Of a stretch of 64,000 nucleotides of DNA, positions 45,535 through 57,748 are shown one piece after another. The notes under the pieces were generated by a model. That model saw nothing but the letters and a program-made list of their open reading frames with translations, searched no databases and was not told where the DNA came from. The stretch covers positions 1,612,001-1,676,000 of the forward strand of contig JAHEWK010000001.1 in assembly GCA_020740775.1 (NCBI GenBank). Reading direction: 5' to 3'. This stretch comes from Ilyonectria destructans. Its lineage: Eukaryota > Ascomycota > Sordariomycetes > Hypocreales > Nectriaceae. The position numbers were made by a program, and so were the translations under genes. Every line of letters begins with the position of its first letter. The stretch's first letter is position 1.

Positions 45535-46553
45535 GGTGGCGGTGACGAAGGCGGTGTCTGGGCTCGAGTTTCGCACGCGTAGACGCTATCCTCCCTCTCT
45601 CTCGGAACGTGAGCAGCAGGTTGTAGGAGAAGGGCACGAGATTCGAACAACAGATCAGGAGGAAGAAGACAAGAAACAACGAAACGCGCGGTGATGACGG
45701 AAATGATGCAGCAAGGGTCTGGTCACTCAAAGCCTTGTATTGCGCCCCACTGTCCAAGTGTCGGACATCCGTCCATTCCGTGGCTCCCGAGCCCGAGAGG
45801 CGAGGCGAGGCGAGGCGCAATCTGGCAGGCTGTCACGTGCCCTTCCACGAGACAACATCGAGGTGCAAAACCTGGATCACGGGTCAACGGCCTGGATGAC
45901 TCAGCTCCGCCACTGACAGGAACCGCAGGGTCCTGTGCAGCCATCACGTCACTAGACATGCAGTTACGGCGACCTTGAGCGAGACGTTTTCTTTAGCGGC
46001 TGGGGCTCACTCCGCAGCATCGGAAATCCTATTTGGCAGACGGAATTCGATGCCCTGTCTCTGCCCGTTGTACTGTGTTGCACCTGTATGGTAGCACTGC
46101 CTCGTCTACCTATCCCGTACCGTCTCTCCACCGCGTGCAATTCCCCCCCGTCTACAACAGGTTGCGTTGAGCTATTAGTTCGACCAACTCCGACTAAGTC
46201 GCATTATCCACATGAGGTGGCTTTCGACTCTCTCCACCAAAAAGTCTTTGGACCTCGTGCCTGCGTCATTTCGGCCGTGCTACCATTCCCTCTATCCTCT
46301 TGCCAGCAGCCGTAAAGCATTCAATTACCCGGTCAGATCATCAGGCCTCTACCAACAAGTTCCCGTTTCTGGCACCGCATTGTTCCACACCACCAGGCCA
46401 ATTCAGCATCGCCTACCCTACACTCCACCTGTTGATCTCCCCACCCCCCCTCATCACCAGACTATCCACCAACGTGGGGTGCTTGAGCTTCGCGCACTCT
46501 CTCCTAGAGTCATCTCCCGTCCCAGAGCAAGTTCAGATACCAGAGTCAGAACA
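45535..46553. promoter_or_regulatory. Divergent region, KEI1 / RKI1
   Basis: 1.0 kb between outward-facing starts. Its right third (46212-46553) is an open extension in frame with RKI1 (see that gene and findings). Confidence 0.45.
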
Positions 46554-47492
46554 ATGTCGTCTGCCGCAGCCCGCGTTGAGTCGGCCAAGAAGTCGGCCGC
46601 CTTCCAGGCCGTCCACGACCACCTCCTCCCCGAGTACAAATATGTCGGGATTGGTTCCGGCAGCACTGTCGTCTACGTTGTCGATGCCATCGTCAGCAAG
46701 GGCCCCGAGTTCTACGGTGGAATGACCTTTATTCCCACCGGCAGCCAGTCCAAGGGTCTCATCCGCAAAGCCGGCCTCACCCTTGCCAACCTCGATGAGC
46801 GTCCTGTTGTCGATGGCAAGCCCGTGGCCCTCGATGTCGCCTTTGACGGCGCTGACGAGGTTGACGAGGACCTGAACCTCATCAAGGGCGGTGGTGCTTG
46901 TTTGTTCCAGGAGAAGCTGGTTGCAATTGCTGCCAAGAGATTCATTGCTGTCGCCGGTGAGTCGCTGTCCTACAAGTCCGTGAAGGGATTTATCATGACT
47001 TCTACTGGTTGGTAAGAGAGGCTAACATGAGGTACTTCTTTTCAATAAGACTACCGCAAGCAGTCCCCCCGCCTCTGCACCACCTGGAAGACCATCCCCA
47101 TCGAGGTCCTCCCCCTTGCAGCCCCTGACGTCCTCCTCCGCCTCCGCGAGATGGGCTCACCCTCCCCGGCCGTCCGCTCCGGTCTCCCCAGCAAGGCTGG
47201 TGAGTGCGTCACCGACAACGGCATGTGGATCATCGATGCTCCCTTCTCGCCCCTGCTGCTGTCTAAGGACGTCACCGCCGAGGTCGAGGGCCGCGGCAAG
47301 GATGGCGTCTGGGAGGTCAAGGCGCTCGCCGACGAGCTCCTCAGGCTGCCCGGCATTGTCGAGATTGGCCTGTTCCACGGCTTCAACGGCGATGAGGCCG
47401 TCAAGCTCAAAAAGCAATTGCAGGCGCAGAAGCCCGTTGCTGCCTACTTTGGTCTGGCCAACGGAGAGGTGCAGGTGCAGAACGCTGTTTGA
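46554..47492 (+). CDS. RKI1: Ribose-5-phosphate isomerase A
   Basis: Exons 46554-46956 and 47050-47492 give 281 aa; the 93-nt intron has GTGAGT and branch GCTAAC. The enzyme interconverts ribose-5-phosphate and ribulose-5-phosphate in the non-oxidative pentose phosphate pathway. RpiA motifs are all present: [10 protein letters not shown] (32-41), [16 protein letters not shown] (98-104) and [10 protein letters not shown] (112-121) with the catalytic Glu, then TDNGMWIID near the C-terminus. I chose the [10 protein letters not shown] start because family members begin about there. The frame is open for a further 114 codons upstream to an ATG at 46212, which would give 395 aa with a basic, Ser/Leu-rich N-terminus resembling a mitochondrial presequence. 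Confidence 0.93.
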
Positions 47493-47939
47493 AACAAAGC
47501 AAAGAAAGCTCAGATCCTCAGGGACAAGTCATGCAATAATAATTCTGGAGAGGCCGTGCCACATTAAATGGAGACAATACCAAAATTAGAGACTCAGAAT
47601 TGACTCGACTCTTGATGTTGAAGACCCGGGAGGATGGGTGTAACAGAGGAACCCCCCTGTTCCCTGTCGGCATGCGCCACGCCACCACTGCAGAAGTCGG
47701 CTGGCTGTCGGCCACGCAGCGGAAAAAGAAAAGAAGACAGGGCATTAATGTGTCTTATATAACGATCGTAGGCTCGTAGTCCCGGTTGTATTATACAAGC
47801 TCCCGCGCTCAGATCCACACGCTATGCTTGATATCCTGTCCCGTGCAACGAGGCACAGGGCCTCGTTTACGTCGCTAGCATGGTTTGACCTTCCCCGGAT
47901 ACTCCTATACTCCAATCCCAAACTTGCTTGTGGGGGTGT
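47493..47939. other. Intergenic, convergent 3' ends of RKI1 and YPT6
   Basis: 447 bp of 3' UTR sequence; no gene. Confidence 0.5.
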
Positions 47940-48910
<971 letters not shown>

Positions 48911-49535
48911 TGTTGCGGTTGTGTCGAATTACTCCACTGCGCGGGACGGGAGGTAGATGGGACAGCTGTCAACGCCGAACCGAAGGCGGCCGCGTTCGTC
49001 TAGGAGTAGCACGCTGCGGGAAGCGGATGGTAAAAGAAGGCGGCGCGGACCAAGCCTGGTTGGAGGGCTGGAAAATGCGACTTAACCGTGATAGTTCGGG
49101 TGTTGAGGCGAGTGTCGAGAGTGTAGGGCCTAGGAAAGGAGGTCAATGTCGTCGTCTGGAGGAACCTAGAATTGGCAGGAGGATACCTCCATCACCGGAG
49201 TCCGCCCATGACAGCACTTCTTCCTGGCCCACCCAGTCCGGGCACGTGCAGATATGAACACTGTTCCGTTTGTTATGCGATTCGTTATGCGATCCGTCTA
49301 ATACGCGAGCCCCAAATCGGGGTTAGTTCTTAGTCCGCCGCCAGTTTATGCCAATGTTGGGAGGTAACGGGATAACGGGGTCCTGTTCGGAGGGCCCCAC
49401 TAAAAAATTAAGAGAATGTTCAAGTCCCCCACCACCAACTGAACCTGCATCTCGTCTGCGACCACCATCAAGAAGAACCAGAGTCTCTTGTTGGCACCAT
49501 TTCAATTCCCTTTGAAATTCGATCCGGTCTCGAGA
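48911..49535. promoter_or_regulatory. Divergent region, YPT6 / NOP53
   Basis: 625 bp with both promoters. No gene or named motif recognised. Confidence 0.5.
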
Positions 49536-50905
49536 ATGCCCGCCATAAAGTCAAAGACCATCGGGTCTGGCGAGGCCCCGAAGCAGCCCAATCAACCCTC
49601 CCGAAAAGGCAAGAAGGCGTGGCGGAAGAATGTCGATGTCAGCGAAGTGCAGCATGGCCTCGCAGAATTGAATGAAGAAATCATTCGAGGGTAAGGCTCT
49701 CCTCCGCCGTTACTTGGTCTCCAATGTGCTAACATGTCAAAAGTGGTGTCATCAAGGAGAAGGCCTCCGAAGATCTGTTCACCGTCGACGTCAAAGGCGA
49801 CTCGCGCATCGCCAAAAAGTCTAAGCATGTCAAGAAGACCCTCAAGGCTGACGAGATCCTCGCCCAGCGATCCGCTGTCCCCGCCGTCTCCATGCGCAAG
49901 CGCCCTAGCGACAAGACCACCAACGGCCTCATCCCCGCGAAGCGCCAGCGAACCGGCTGGGTCTCCCACAAGGAACTCTCCCGCCTAAAACGGGTCGCCG
50001 ACGGCCAGCACGACAACACCGTCGACGTCAAGGATGCCACCTACGATGTCTGGGACATGCCCGTCGCCGTGCAGCAGACCGACATTGACGACTTCATCCC
50101 TGAGCAAGAAAAGGCCAAGGCTCCCAAGACTATGAAGAAGGCCCCCATCTCCCTGCTCGAGAATGGCAAGCAGGTTGCCGCCGTCCAAACCCCGTCAGGC
50201 GGCTACAGCTACAATCCCGTGTTCACCGACTACGAGGAGCGTTTGGCGGAGGAGAGTGAGAAGGCCATCGAGGCTGAGCGCAAACGGTTGGCAGCCGAAG
50301 AGGCCGACCGCCTGAAGCAGGAGGCTGCTGCCAAATCGGCGGCTGAGGCAGAGGCCGCCGAGGCCCGGGCCAACCTATCAGAATGGGAGGAGGACTCGGA
50401 GTGGGAAGGTTTCCAGAGCGGCGCCGAGGACGACAAGCTAACGGCCAAGCGACCGGAGAGGAAGACGCAGACCCAGCGCAACCGCATCAAGCGCCGGAAG
50501 GAGGAGGAGCGCCTGGCCAAGCACAAAGCCGCCATCAAGACCCAGCGCCGCCAGGAGCACCGCATCAAGGAGATCGCCGACGAGGTCGAGGAGGAGGACC
50601 GCAACCGCCAGCTCATCCTCGCCGTTGAGTCCGACGACGAGGTCGCCACCGATCTCAAGGAGCACAAGCTGCGGCGCAAGCAGCTCGGCAAGTACAAGCT
50701 GCCGGAGGGCGACCTCGAGCTTGTCCTCCCCGACGAGCTGCAAGAGTCGCTCCGCCTGCTCAAGCCCGAGGGCAACCTGCTCAAGGACCGGTACCGCAGC
50801 ATGCTCGTCCGCGGCAAGGTCGAGAGCCGTCGCCATCTTCCCTTCCACAGACTGGCTGCCCGAAAGTATACCGAGAAGTGGACGTACAAGGATTTCACGA
50901 TATAG
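49536..50905 (+). CDS. NOP53: Ribosome biogenesis protein Nop53
   Basis: Exons 49536-49690 and 49744-50905 give 438 aa; the 53-nt intron has GTAAGG and branch GCTAACATG. The N-terminus is basic (QPSRKGKKAWRKNVDVSEVQHGL), matching the conserved Nop53/GLTSCR2 motif; a later segment (WDMP) follows the residues that in yeast recruit the exosome helicase Mtr4 through an arch-interacting motif. The middle and C-terminal parts are long charged helices (EAERKRLAAEEADRLKQEAAAK, QRNRIKRRKEEERLAKHKAA). It ends with VRGKVESRRHLPFHRLAARKYTEKWTYKDFTI, typical of the family. Nop53 is nucleolar and guides 60S maturation and ITS2 removal. Converges with the NADH dehydrogenase gene. Confidence 0.9.
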
Positions 50906-51215
50906 AACGAGTACATCAAAAGCCGTGCTGGAGTTTAGCGAAGAAATTTATACAACTGTCATTTTTGTTTATACCGGTCATGGATCTCGTTGCCCGTCTG
51001 GCCCATCCTTCAGTTCTATGCTTATATACACGAAGAAGAGTCAAGGGAATAGATATCAATAATAGAACCGCAAATTTCTAGCCGGTGGAAACCCAAATGA
51101 AGAAAATCTCATAAATCTGCAATTTTCAGTGCTGTTTTCGTAGCGTCGTACTCCTGACCTTACGTTACCCACGCCCCCGGGAGTTATTGCTTAACTTCTT
51201 GGGCCATCTATGCCC
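50906..51215. other. Intergenic, convergent 3' ends
   Basis: 310 bp of 3' UTR-type sequence, AT-rich near 50940-51120. Confidence 0.5.
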
Positions 51216-53352
51216 TTAGAAGCTCATTAAATCTGGGACAAAGACGTTAGCCTCTGAAATGAATGTTGGTTAGCGCAGATAGGAACATACCTCGACCAAA
51301 CAGTCCTCGCTTGGCCCAGTCCATGGCCATGAGGATTCGCGTACGGAAGCTCACGCTCTGGGCAAAGTAGACGGATCGCCAAGCATACACGGCCCAGAGA
51401 CCGCCAGCAAAGTTCCAGCCATCGCCAAGATCAAAGACTGCCGAGTTGCCGACATACGCCAGGCTACCGAGGTGGCGGTACTCGAAGGCCTTGTGGACAG
51501 CCGCATCTACATCACCCTCGTAGATTTCGTTGACGCGGAGGCCTTCGGCCATGCGACTCATGCGGTTGAACTTGCGGGCGAGGTACTGGCCCTGCTGGTG
51601 AGCACGCTGGGCGGTAGCAGGTAGCGATGTAAGTTTGCTGTCAATCTGGCGGAGGAGCTCACGCAGCTCGCCAAAGTCAAGGGTGCCAGACTGGTCCTTG
51701 TCGAATTCGTTAAAGAGTTTGTCTAGACGCTTGAGATGGTTGACAGCCTGAGGGAAGCGCTTCCTGACATCCTGGGCAACCTCACGCCAATCACTGAAGT
51801 GAAGCTGCAACGTCTCCGGGTCCTTGCCCCTCTTCCAAGCAAGAGAGCGGAGAAAGCTGATTATGTGGTCGGCCACGTTGTTCTGGACCGTAGAGCAATC
51901 GCCGATGGCGTAGACATCACCCAAAGGTGCGCCGTTGACGCGGAGATGCGTGTCTGTCTCGAGAGCGTGTCGGTTCGTTTGGGAAGCACCCAGCTCGTCA
52001 GAGAGCTTCTTGCAGAAGCCGTTCTGTGACACGCCGGTGGACCACAGACAGAAGCCATGGGGGATCTCCTTGGTGACGAGGCTGCCGTCTTCCATCTTCT
52101 GGCTGAAGATGATCTTGTCTGCCTGGACCTCCTTGACTCGAGAGTTCGTCATGATCTGGACTTGGTCACGGGCGAAGCGGTCCTCGGCATACTTGGAGAC
52201 GGTCTCGTCATAGGTGTTGAGGATATGGCTCCGGCTTTGGATGAGATGGACGGAGATTTCATTTCGCAGGAGCCGCGGGAAGTGCCTCGTCAGGTCCTCG
52301 TTGAGCAGGTCAACAAGTTCAGCGGCAAACTCGACACCAGTAGGGCCTCCGCCGCTAACAACAAAGGAGAGCAGGCGCTTGCGCTCATCATCAGAGGTGG
52401 TAGGTAAGCAAGCAAGCTCCAGGTTTTGGATGACCTTGTTGCGAATCATGCGCGCGTCGTTGATGTCCTTGAGGAAGAAGGCATTTTCCAGGCCCTTGAC
52501 GCCGTGAGGGTTCGTAACAGATCCAACGGCGATAACAAGCTTATCGTAGGGCACATAGAACCGGGTTTCTTTACCTTGAGCGTCCAACTGAGATACTTCA
52601 ACCATTTTGTGGGAGAAGTCAACGTCCTCAGCCCCGGCCCGAATGAAGTGACCTTTGACGCGGCTCAGAATGCGCCGGATGGGCTCGACGAGGGATCGCA
52701 TCTCGAGAGTTCCGACGGTCGCGGAAGGAAGCATGGGAGTGAATAGGAAGTAGTTGGTAGGCGAGATGACGGTGACATGATAGTCGTCTGGGTTGAGTTC
52801 TTTCAGGAGAGCTACTCCGCCCCATCCACCACCGAGGATGACAAGTCGGGGCTTCTCCTTCAGGCGACGCTTCTCTTCACAGTCATTGTCATCAATGTAG
52901 ACCTCGGCGACAGGCAAGTTCTTGGAGCCGCCACGGCGAGGCTGGAGGGCAATCTTGGAAACATCAATGTCGCCATTAGTGGGGTGCTCCTTGTAGGTGC
53001 TGGCGTCGTAGGCGAAGAAGGCGAAGACGCCGATACCAAAGACGGTCAGCGACGTGCCGACCCAGGCGGCGCCGCGATAGCAGAAGTTGAGGATCCACGA
53101 CTTCCGCTGGGGGAGCGGCTTCCCGGAGAGCGCTCGCAAGAAGAACTGGGAGGGTAGTCGTCGGATGGTGCCTGTTGCGGTTTGAGTGCGCTTTGTTGTC
53201 GAGGCGCCAGAGAGCTTGCTGAAGCTCCGCAGCTGGGCTGGGCATCGTGGCCGGAGAGCGACGGAGGGGAGGGCAAGTCGCGATGCGGTCATGGCCGTGG
53301 AAGATTGGCGGGCGCGCACTAGGCGCATGGCCGTGAGCGAGGAGGCCGACAT
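51216..53352 (-). CDS. External alternative NADH dehydrogenase with EF-hand
   Basis: Exon 1 53352-51291, inferred exon 2 51253-51216: 699 aa. The 37-nt intron has GTATGT, branch GCTAAC and acceptor TTTCAG; without splicing the frame also ends, at 51247 (701 aa, tail MFLSALTNIHFRG). An Arg/Ser-rich mitochondrial presequence (residues 1-60) is followed by a TM helix (about 95-115), the FAD Rossmann motif LVILGGGWGGVALL, the NADH motif VVSGGGPTGVEFAAEL, and an EF-hand loop DKDQSGTLDFGE (551-562) inserted before the C-terminal membrane-binding part. This is the calcium-regulated type-II NAD(P)H:ubiquinone oxidoreductase of the outer face of the inner membrane, as Neurospora NDE1. A 37-nt intron is short for this genome, so either end is possible. 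Confidence 0.88.
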
Positions 53353-54411
53353 AGTTTTGGTTGAGATCGCGGAGAATCGGGCTCGATTGACGTGAACGAT
53401 TGACGATGAATTACAGCGAAGGAGAGCAGGGGGGAAGGAAGCTTAGAACGACTGCCAACTCAACATGTCGTGCGAGGAAGGGAGGCCTCGTGGTGCGGGA
53501 GGTCAATGGCCTGCAACCGATCAAGGAGAGCGGAGGAAAAAGGGGAAATGGAGGGGCAATAGAAGTCCAAGAGGGATGATGATTATGTGAGAAGCTGAGA
53601 AGCTGAGAATGGTGGCGTTGTAGTGGATGAATATGGTGACGGGAGGTACCATGGGACGTCCGCACCTTCCCTGAGGCGGCCACCCAGAGCACGCCCACCA
53701 CAGCACTCTAAAGTACGTCTACGTCATTGCAGGGCAGCTGTCGTTCACCAAACACGGCCGCCAACTCTTGGCTCGGCGACCGATCATCGGCGGGCTCCAC
53801 CTTTGCGACACAGCTGCTCCGGACGACCCTTGCAATCCATTACACTTGCACCTTGGTTTGTGTAGTTATGTAAGTGTCAAGTAATGCTGCTACTTCGTTG
53901 TCATCGATGATTGATCGATTACTGCATGGCAATCCCCGATCGACTACGTGACGCGCCTTACCGGAACGGTCGGCTGCTTAACGGGCCGTCTCCTGGGAAG
54001 GGTAAGGGTTCGTTCGCGCGTCGACAGTAGCTTGGCCGCCATCTAGTCACTCAATCCTTGCTTTCAGACCCGACGACGCGGCCGAGAGATGGGATAATGT
54101 GGACCTTGAGGCGACTGGCGCTCAGTTTGCTACCACATCTCCGTTCCACGTTCCGGAATCACGGGTTCCTCGGACAGACCGGAGTTGTTCTTATACCGCT
54201 CACCTACCGCGTCACGCATTCTCTGTCCGATGCCGCTCCAAACAGTTTACGTTTCCATCGGGTTGATTGTGATTTATCATGCAAGTATGCCCCAAGACGA
54301 ACATCTATGAATGTGTCGCACCAGGAAGATCAACAGAGCAGAACGATATGCCCGCACCAACCGAAGCACCAAATATGCAGCCCATATCCAGGCCTAGATC
54401 CAACAAACTCA
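53353..54411. promoter_or_regulatory. NADH dehydrogenase upstream region and intergenic
   Basis: 1.06 kb with no supportable gene: promoter and 5' UTR of the dehydrogenase and 3' UTR of the uridine kinase. Confidence 0.45.
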
Positions 54412-56255
54412 TCAGCAGCGGAAATATCTTTGCTCCACCCATCGCTCATCTGGCGTGTCCAGCATATTGCAAACCACGACTGTGATATCCGGAAACACCG
54501 ATGTGAGCCGGTGCAGTCCAATCTTGCCGGCCGAGTACGTCGCTAACACGATGCGCTCCTGTGGGACCCCATGATCGACAAGCACTTGCACCGCCATCAA
54601 CGCGGCTCCTCCGCTCGCCATTTGCGTATCGATTAGCAGCACGCTCTCCTGGTTCTTGATGTCATCCGGCAGCCGCAGGTAGTGCAACTCCGGCTCCCCC
54701 GTGGAAAAGTCGGACTGTATCAGGACCCGGCCCGTCCGACAGTCCGGGATCGTCTTCCGCAACGCCGGCTCAAACGCCGAACCACCCCGAAGCACAAGCA
54801 CTGCACAAACCTCGCCCTTGGGCGCGAGGCCACTGTACTTGTGTCCCGTGGGGGTCTCGATGATCGCCTCCTTGAATTGGACATTGTTAAGGGCCCTAAA
54901 TGATGCGTCTTGTCAGCTTTCTCGATCAACGGTCCTAGTATTCGATTTGAAAGTATCTCACAATTCTATGATGAGGCTAGCCAGCCGGTCAAAGTAAAAG
55001 ATGAAATCTTCCGGACAAGTGTCAATGTCCTGCAGGATCGTGTTCATAAACTTGAGCTGGGGCGTCTCGACGAGAACCACAACCCGATCAGAAAGTGGCT
55101 CCTCTTTACACGCAGCCTCAAGTTGGGATAGGGCCTCTCGATGGTGTCGTGATTTTTCAAAGAGTTTTTTCTCAATGAATTGGACCATCATATCTTGGCC
55201 CGAGTCAGCCGGGTTATCCCAACAGCGTCATGACCATGGGCAGTACTCACCGAGGGCCACGCGGTTCTCGATTCCTCTGGGCACAATGAGGTCGGCCACC
55301 TTTCGCTGAGGCTCAACGAACTAGTTGTCTGCGTCAGCTTCTTCTATCTAGCTCAGCCGAGCACATGCTGCTCCACAAACCTTTTCGAAATTAGGCTTCA
55401 CAAACCCGAACCATTGCTTGATGACACCTTCGATATCACGACCCCGCTCTCGTACATCACGAACGACTAATAGCAACCACGTCTCAGTTTTGGTTCACGA
55501 GAAATGTGATTGGCTGCTCGCCAGGTACTTACTTCTCCGTGACAAGCAAGTGTCTCCGTCAGCCTCACAGTATATCTGACGTTGGTCATACTCATGTCAG
55601 CTTCATCGAGGAGATTATTAAGGCGTTGTCAACGTACGCCCATGTCTAGCAACTCCAGGACACGAGGGTCGTAGAGGGCAAAAATTCCCTCCAAGACGAG
55701 CACATGTGGCGAGTAAATAGAAGTCGTTTGTTCCATCCGCTGGTGCTTGGCGAATGAGTAGACGGGGATATCTGCCCGCTTTCTATTCAGGGCAGTGTCA
55801 GCCAATGTCTATGTCCATTTTCGAGATGGACGTACCCGGCCTTGAGATCTCGCAGCCTCTCAACCAAGATGTCAAAGTCAATAGCCTACGGCACCCAAGA
55901 GGTCAATTCTAGATTCTCATGTGGGGTAAACGAGACATGAGAGCAAGGCCGTACATCTGGCGAGTCAAAGTCATACTCGTTAGCAAAGGCAAGCTTAGAT
56001 TGGTCGGGCGTCAACGTCTTGTAGAAAGAGTCCTGGTAGATAATAAGCAAAGATGACCGATTCAACTGGGCAGAAGGGTCATGCCATTGACAAAATAACG
56101 ACCCAAGGCAGGTCCAGCTTCTTGACGATGGCCTGGGCCAGCGTAGACTTGCCCGAGCCAGAACTGCCGGCGACGCCAATAATGCTAACGTCGGCCCAGG
56201 GAGGCGAGTAGTAGGCCCGCTTCTGAACCGTGACATGGCTCTCAAGTCCGGTCAT
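54412..56255 (-). CDS. URK1: Uridine kinase fused to uracil phosphoribosyltransferase-type domain
   Basis: Nine exons: 56255-56085, 56032-55955, 55885-55836, 55782-55638, 55575-55533, 55466-55381, 55320-55251, 55193-54962 and 54895-54412, giving 452 aa. The first intron (56084-56033) is GC-AG; all others are GT-AG. The kinase half has P-loop GSSGSGKST (30-38), SMDSFYK, NEYDFDSPDAIDFD and RDVRERGRD; it phosphorylates uridine and cytidine for pyrimidine salvage. The C-terminal half (EAIIETPTGHKYSGL, VLVLRGGSAFEPALRKTIP, LLIDTQMASGGAALMA, and the end WVEQRYFRC) is UPRT-like, as in Urk1 and UCKL1 proteins; whether it is an active phosphoribosyltransferase is uncertain. Length is typical. Confidence 0.92.
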
Positions 56256-57748
56256 ACTGGGCAGCAGTGGCTCTCGGCTTATGGTTGATGGCTCCTGAGG
56301 TGGCGATGTTCCCAGGCGAGGGATTATACAAGAAAACGAGACCCCAGAGAAGGTGGAGGAGATAGCGACTAGGGCGTAGGTAGAATTTGGCAGTTGGTTT
56401 TAGCAGTGAACAGTCTGCATCGTCTTCAGGGTAGCCCTGCCCCTGTCACCAAGACTGGACTATGGCGGCTGCGGATGCGGGTGAGCACGAGCCTTAGGTC
56501 GGACCGAGATCCACAAGCAGAGCGATGGTTGCGGAAGCGGTTGAAGCCTGGAAACAGCAAGGGAGGGAGACGGAGACGGATTACGTGTGCGAAGCAAATC
56601 CAGCAAGAAGAGGAGATGATTCACTGCACCGATATCAACAGACAGTTGTGGGGGTTAAAGATGGAGAAGGGAGGAGACGCCGCCTGGTGACCCTCTTGTC
56701 CCATCGGCCATGGGTCATGGATGGATCGCAGGACGGCGGCACCCGGCGGGCGAAAGCCAAGTTAAGGTACATACATGTACGGATGGGGATGGTGAGGGCA
56801 AAGGTACCTGGAAGCTGAGTCCGGGGCGGGCGAGCTAGACGCCTCACTGCCCAGTGCTCACTGACTCTCCGTGACGGTCTCAAGAGATAAGCATAGTGCC
56901 AGGGCCTGCCGAAACAGCCCATGGCCAAGCTGGGCAGCTGGGCAGCGCTCATGACGCCGTCAGACCAGAGTCTGTGGCTTGGCTGGACCAGCGTCGACTC
57001 TCCGGCTTGAGACCTGACGATCCACGGACCAGACTACGGCGGAAGGAGATGGAGACTACGTTTTCCTATTTGAGACCTGTAGCTACCTTCCTTCTGGTCT
57101 TCCCGTCTTTGCTGCATCCCGTCCTCATGCATACATGATACATCCCCGGCCACCTGACGGTAACTAACCACAGAGGTGTGACGGGTTCGCGGCCCTGACG
57201 CGGGGCGGGGGTTGAATAGAGGGCTGCCACACGACACGGCGCTGACCGCTCACTGGGCTTCCAGTGGTCCAGTGGCCGCCAAGCTTGGTGCCCTGTGGAA
57301 CGTGGAGCACGGAGCACGGAACAATAGCGGCCTCGCAGTTGAATCCTCAGGCACCGTGCAGGGCAGAAGCTCCGGGTGGCCCGCCTTGCCAGTCACATGA
57401 TTGGCTCACCAGCCCCTTCAAGCGTCGTCCGCCAGCCTGGACCCACGAAAACCCGGCGGCTCTTTTCCTTTGCCCCAATCACTTCTGCTTTCTTCTCTCC
57501 TCTACATTCCTCTCTCCTTCTCTTCCTTTGCAAAGCTTTCTCCCTCCTCCCCAACAGCTTCAACCGGCTCGAGCTCTCTCTTGCTCAGAGACTGGCTCTC
57601 TTGTCGACGTCCCAAATGCGCTGAATCAGCACCGTCCGGCCTGCTTCCCGGCTACGGCTATTCTTCTTCCCCTCACACATCCCCTCCCCCTCCCTCCTGC
57701 TGCTCTGAGAGCTAGCTGGTGTCGAGAACACTTGCAAATCCTGGAATC
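56256..57748. promoter_or_regulatory. Divergent region, URK1 / GID8
   Basis: 1.5 kb with no gene I can support. The 300 bp before GID8 (57440-57715) are markedly C/T-rich on the coding strand, as in a fungal promoter and 5' UTR. Confidence 0.45.

Noticed and set aside
45640..45670. GATTCGAAC-like string suggesting a tRNA T-loop
   Set aside because: No acceptor, D-arm or anticodon-stem partners at the right spacing on either strand.
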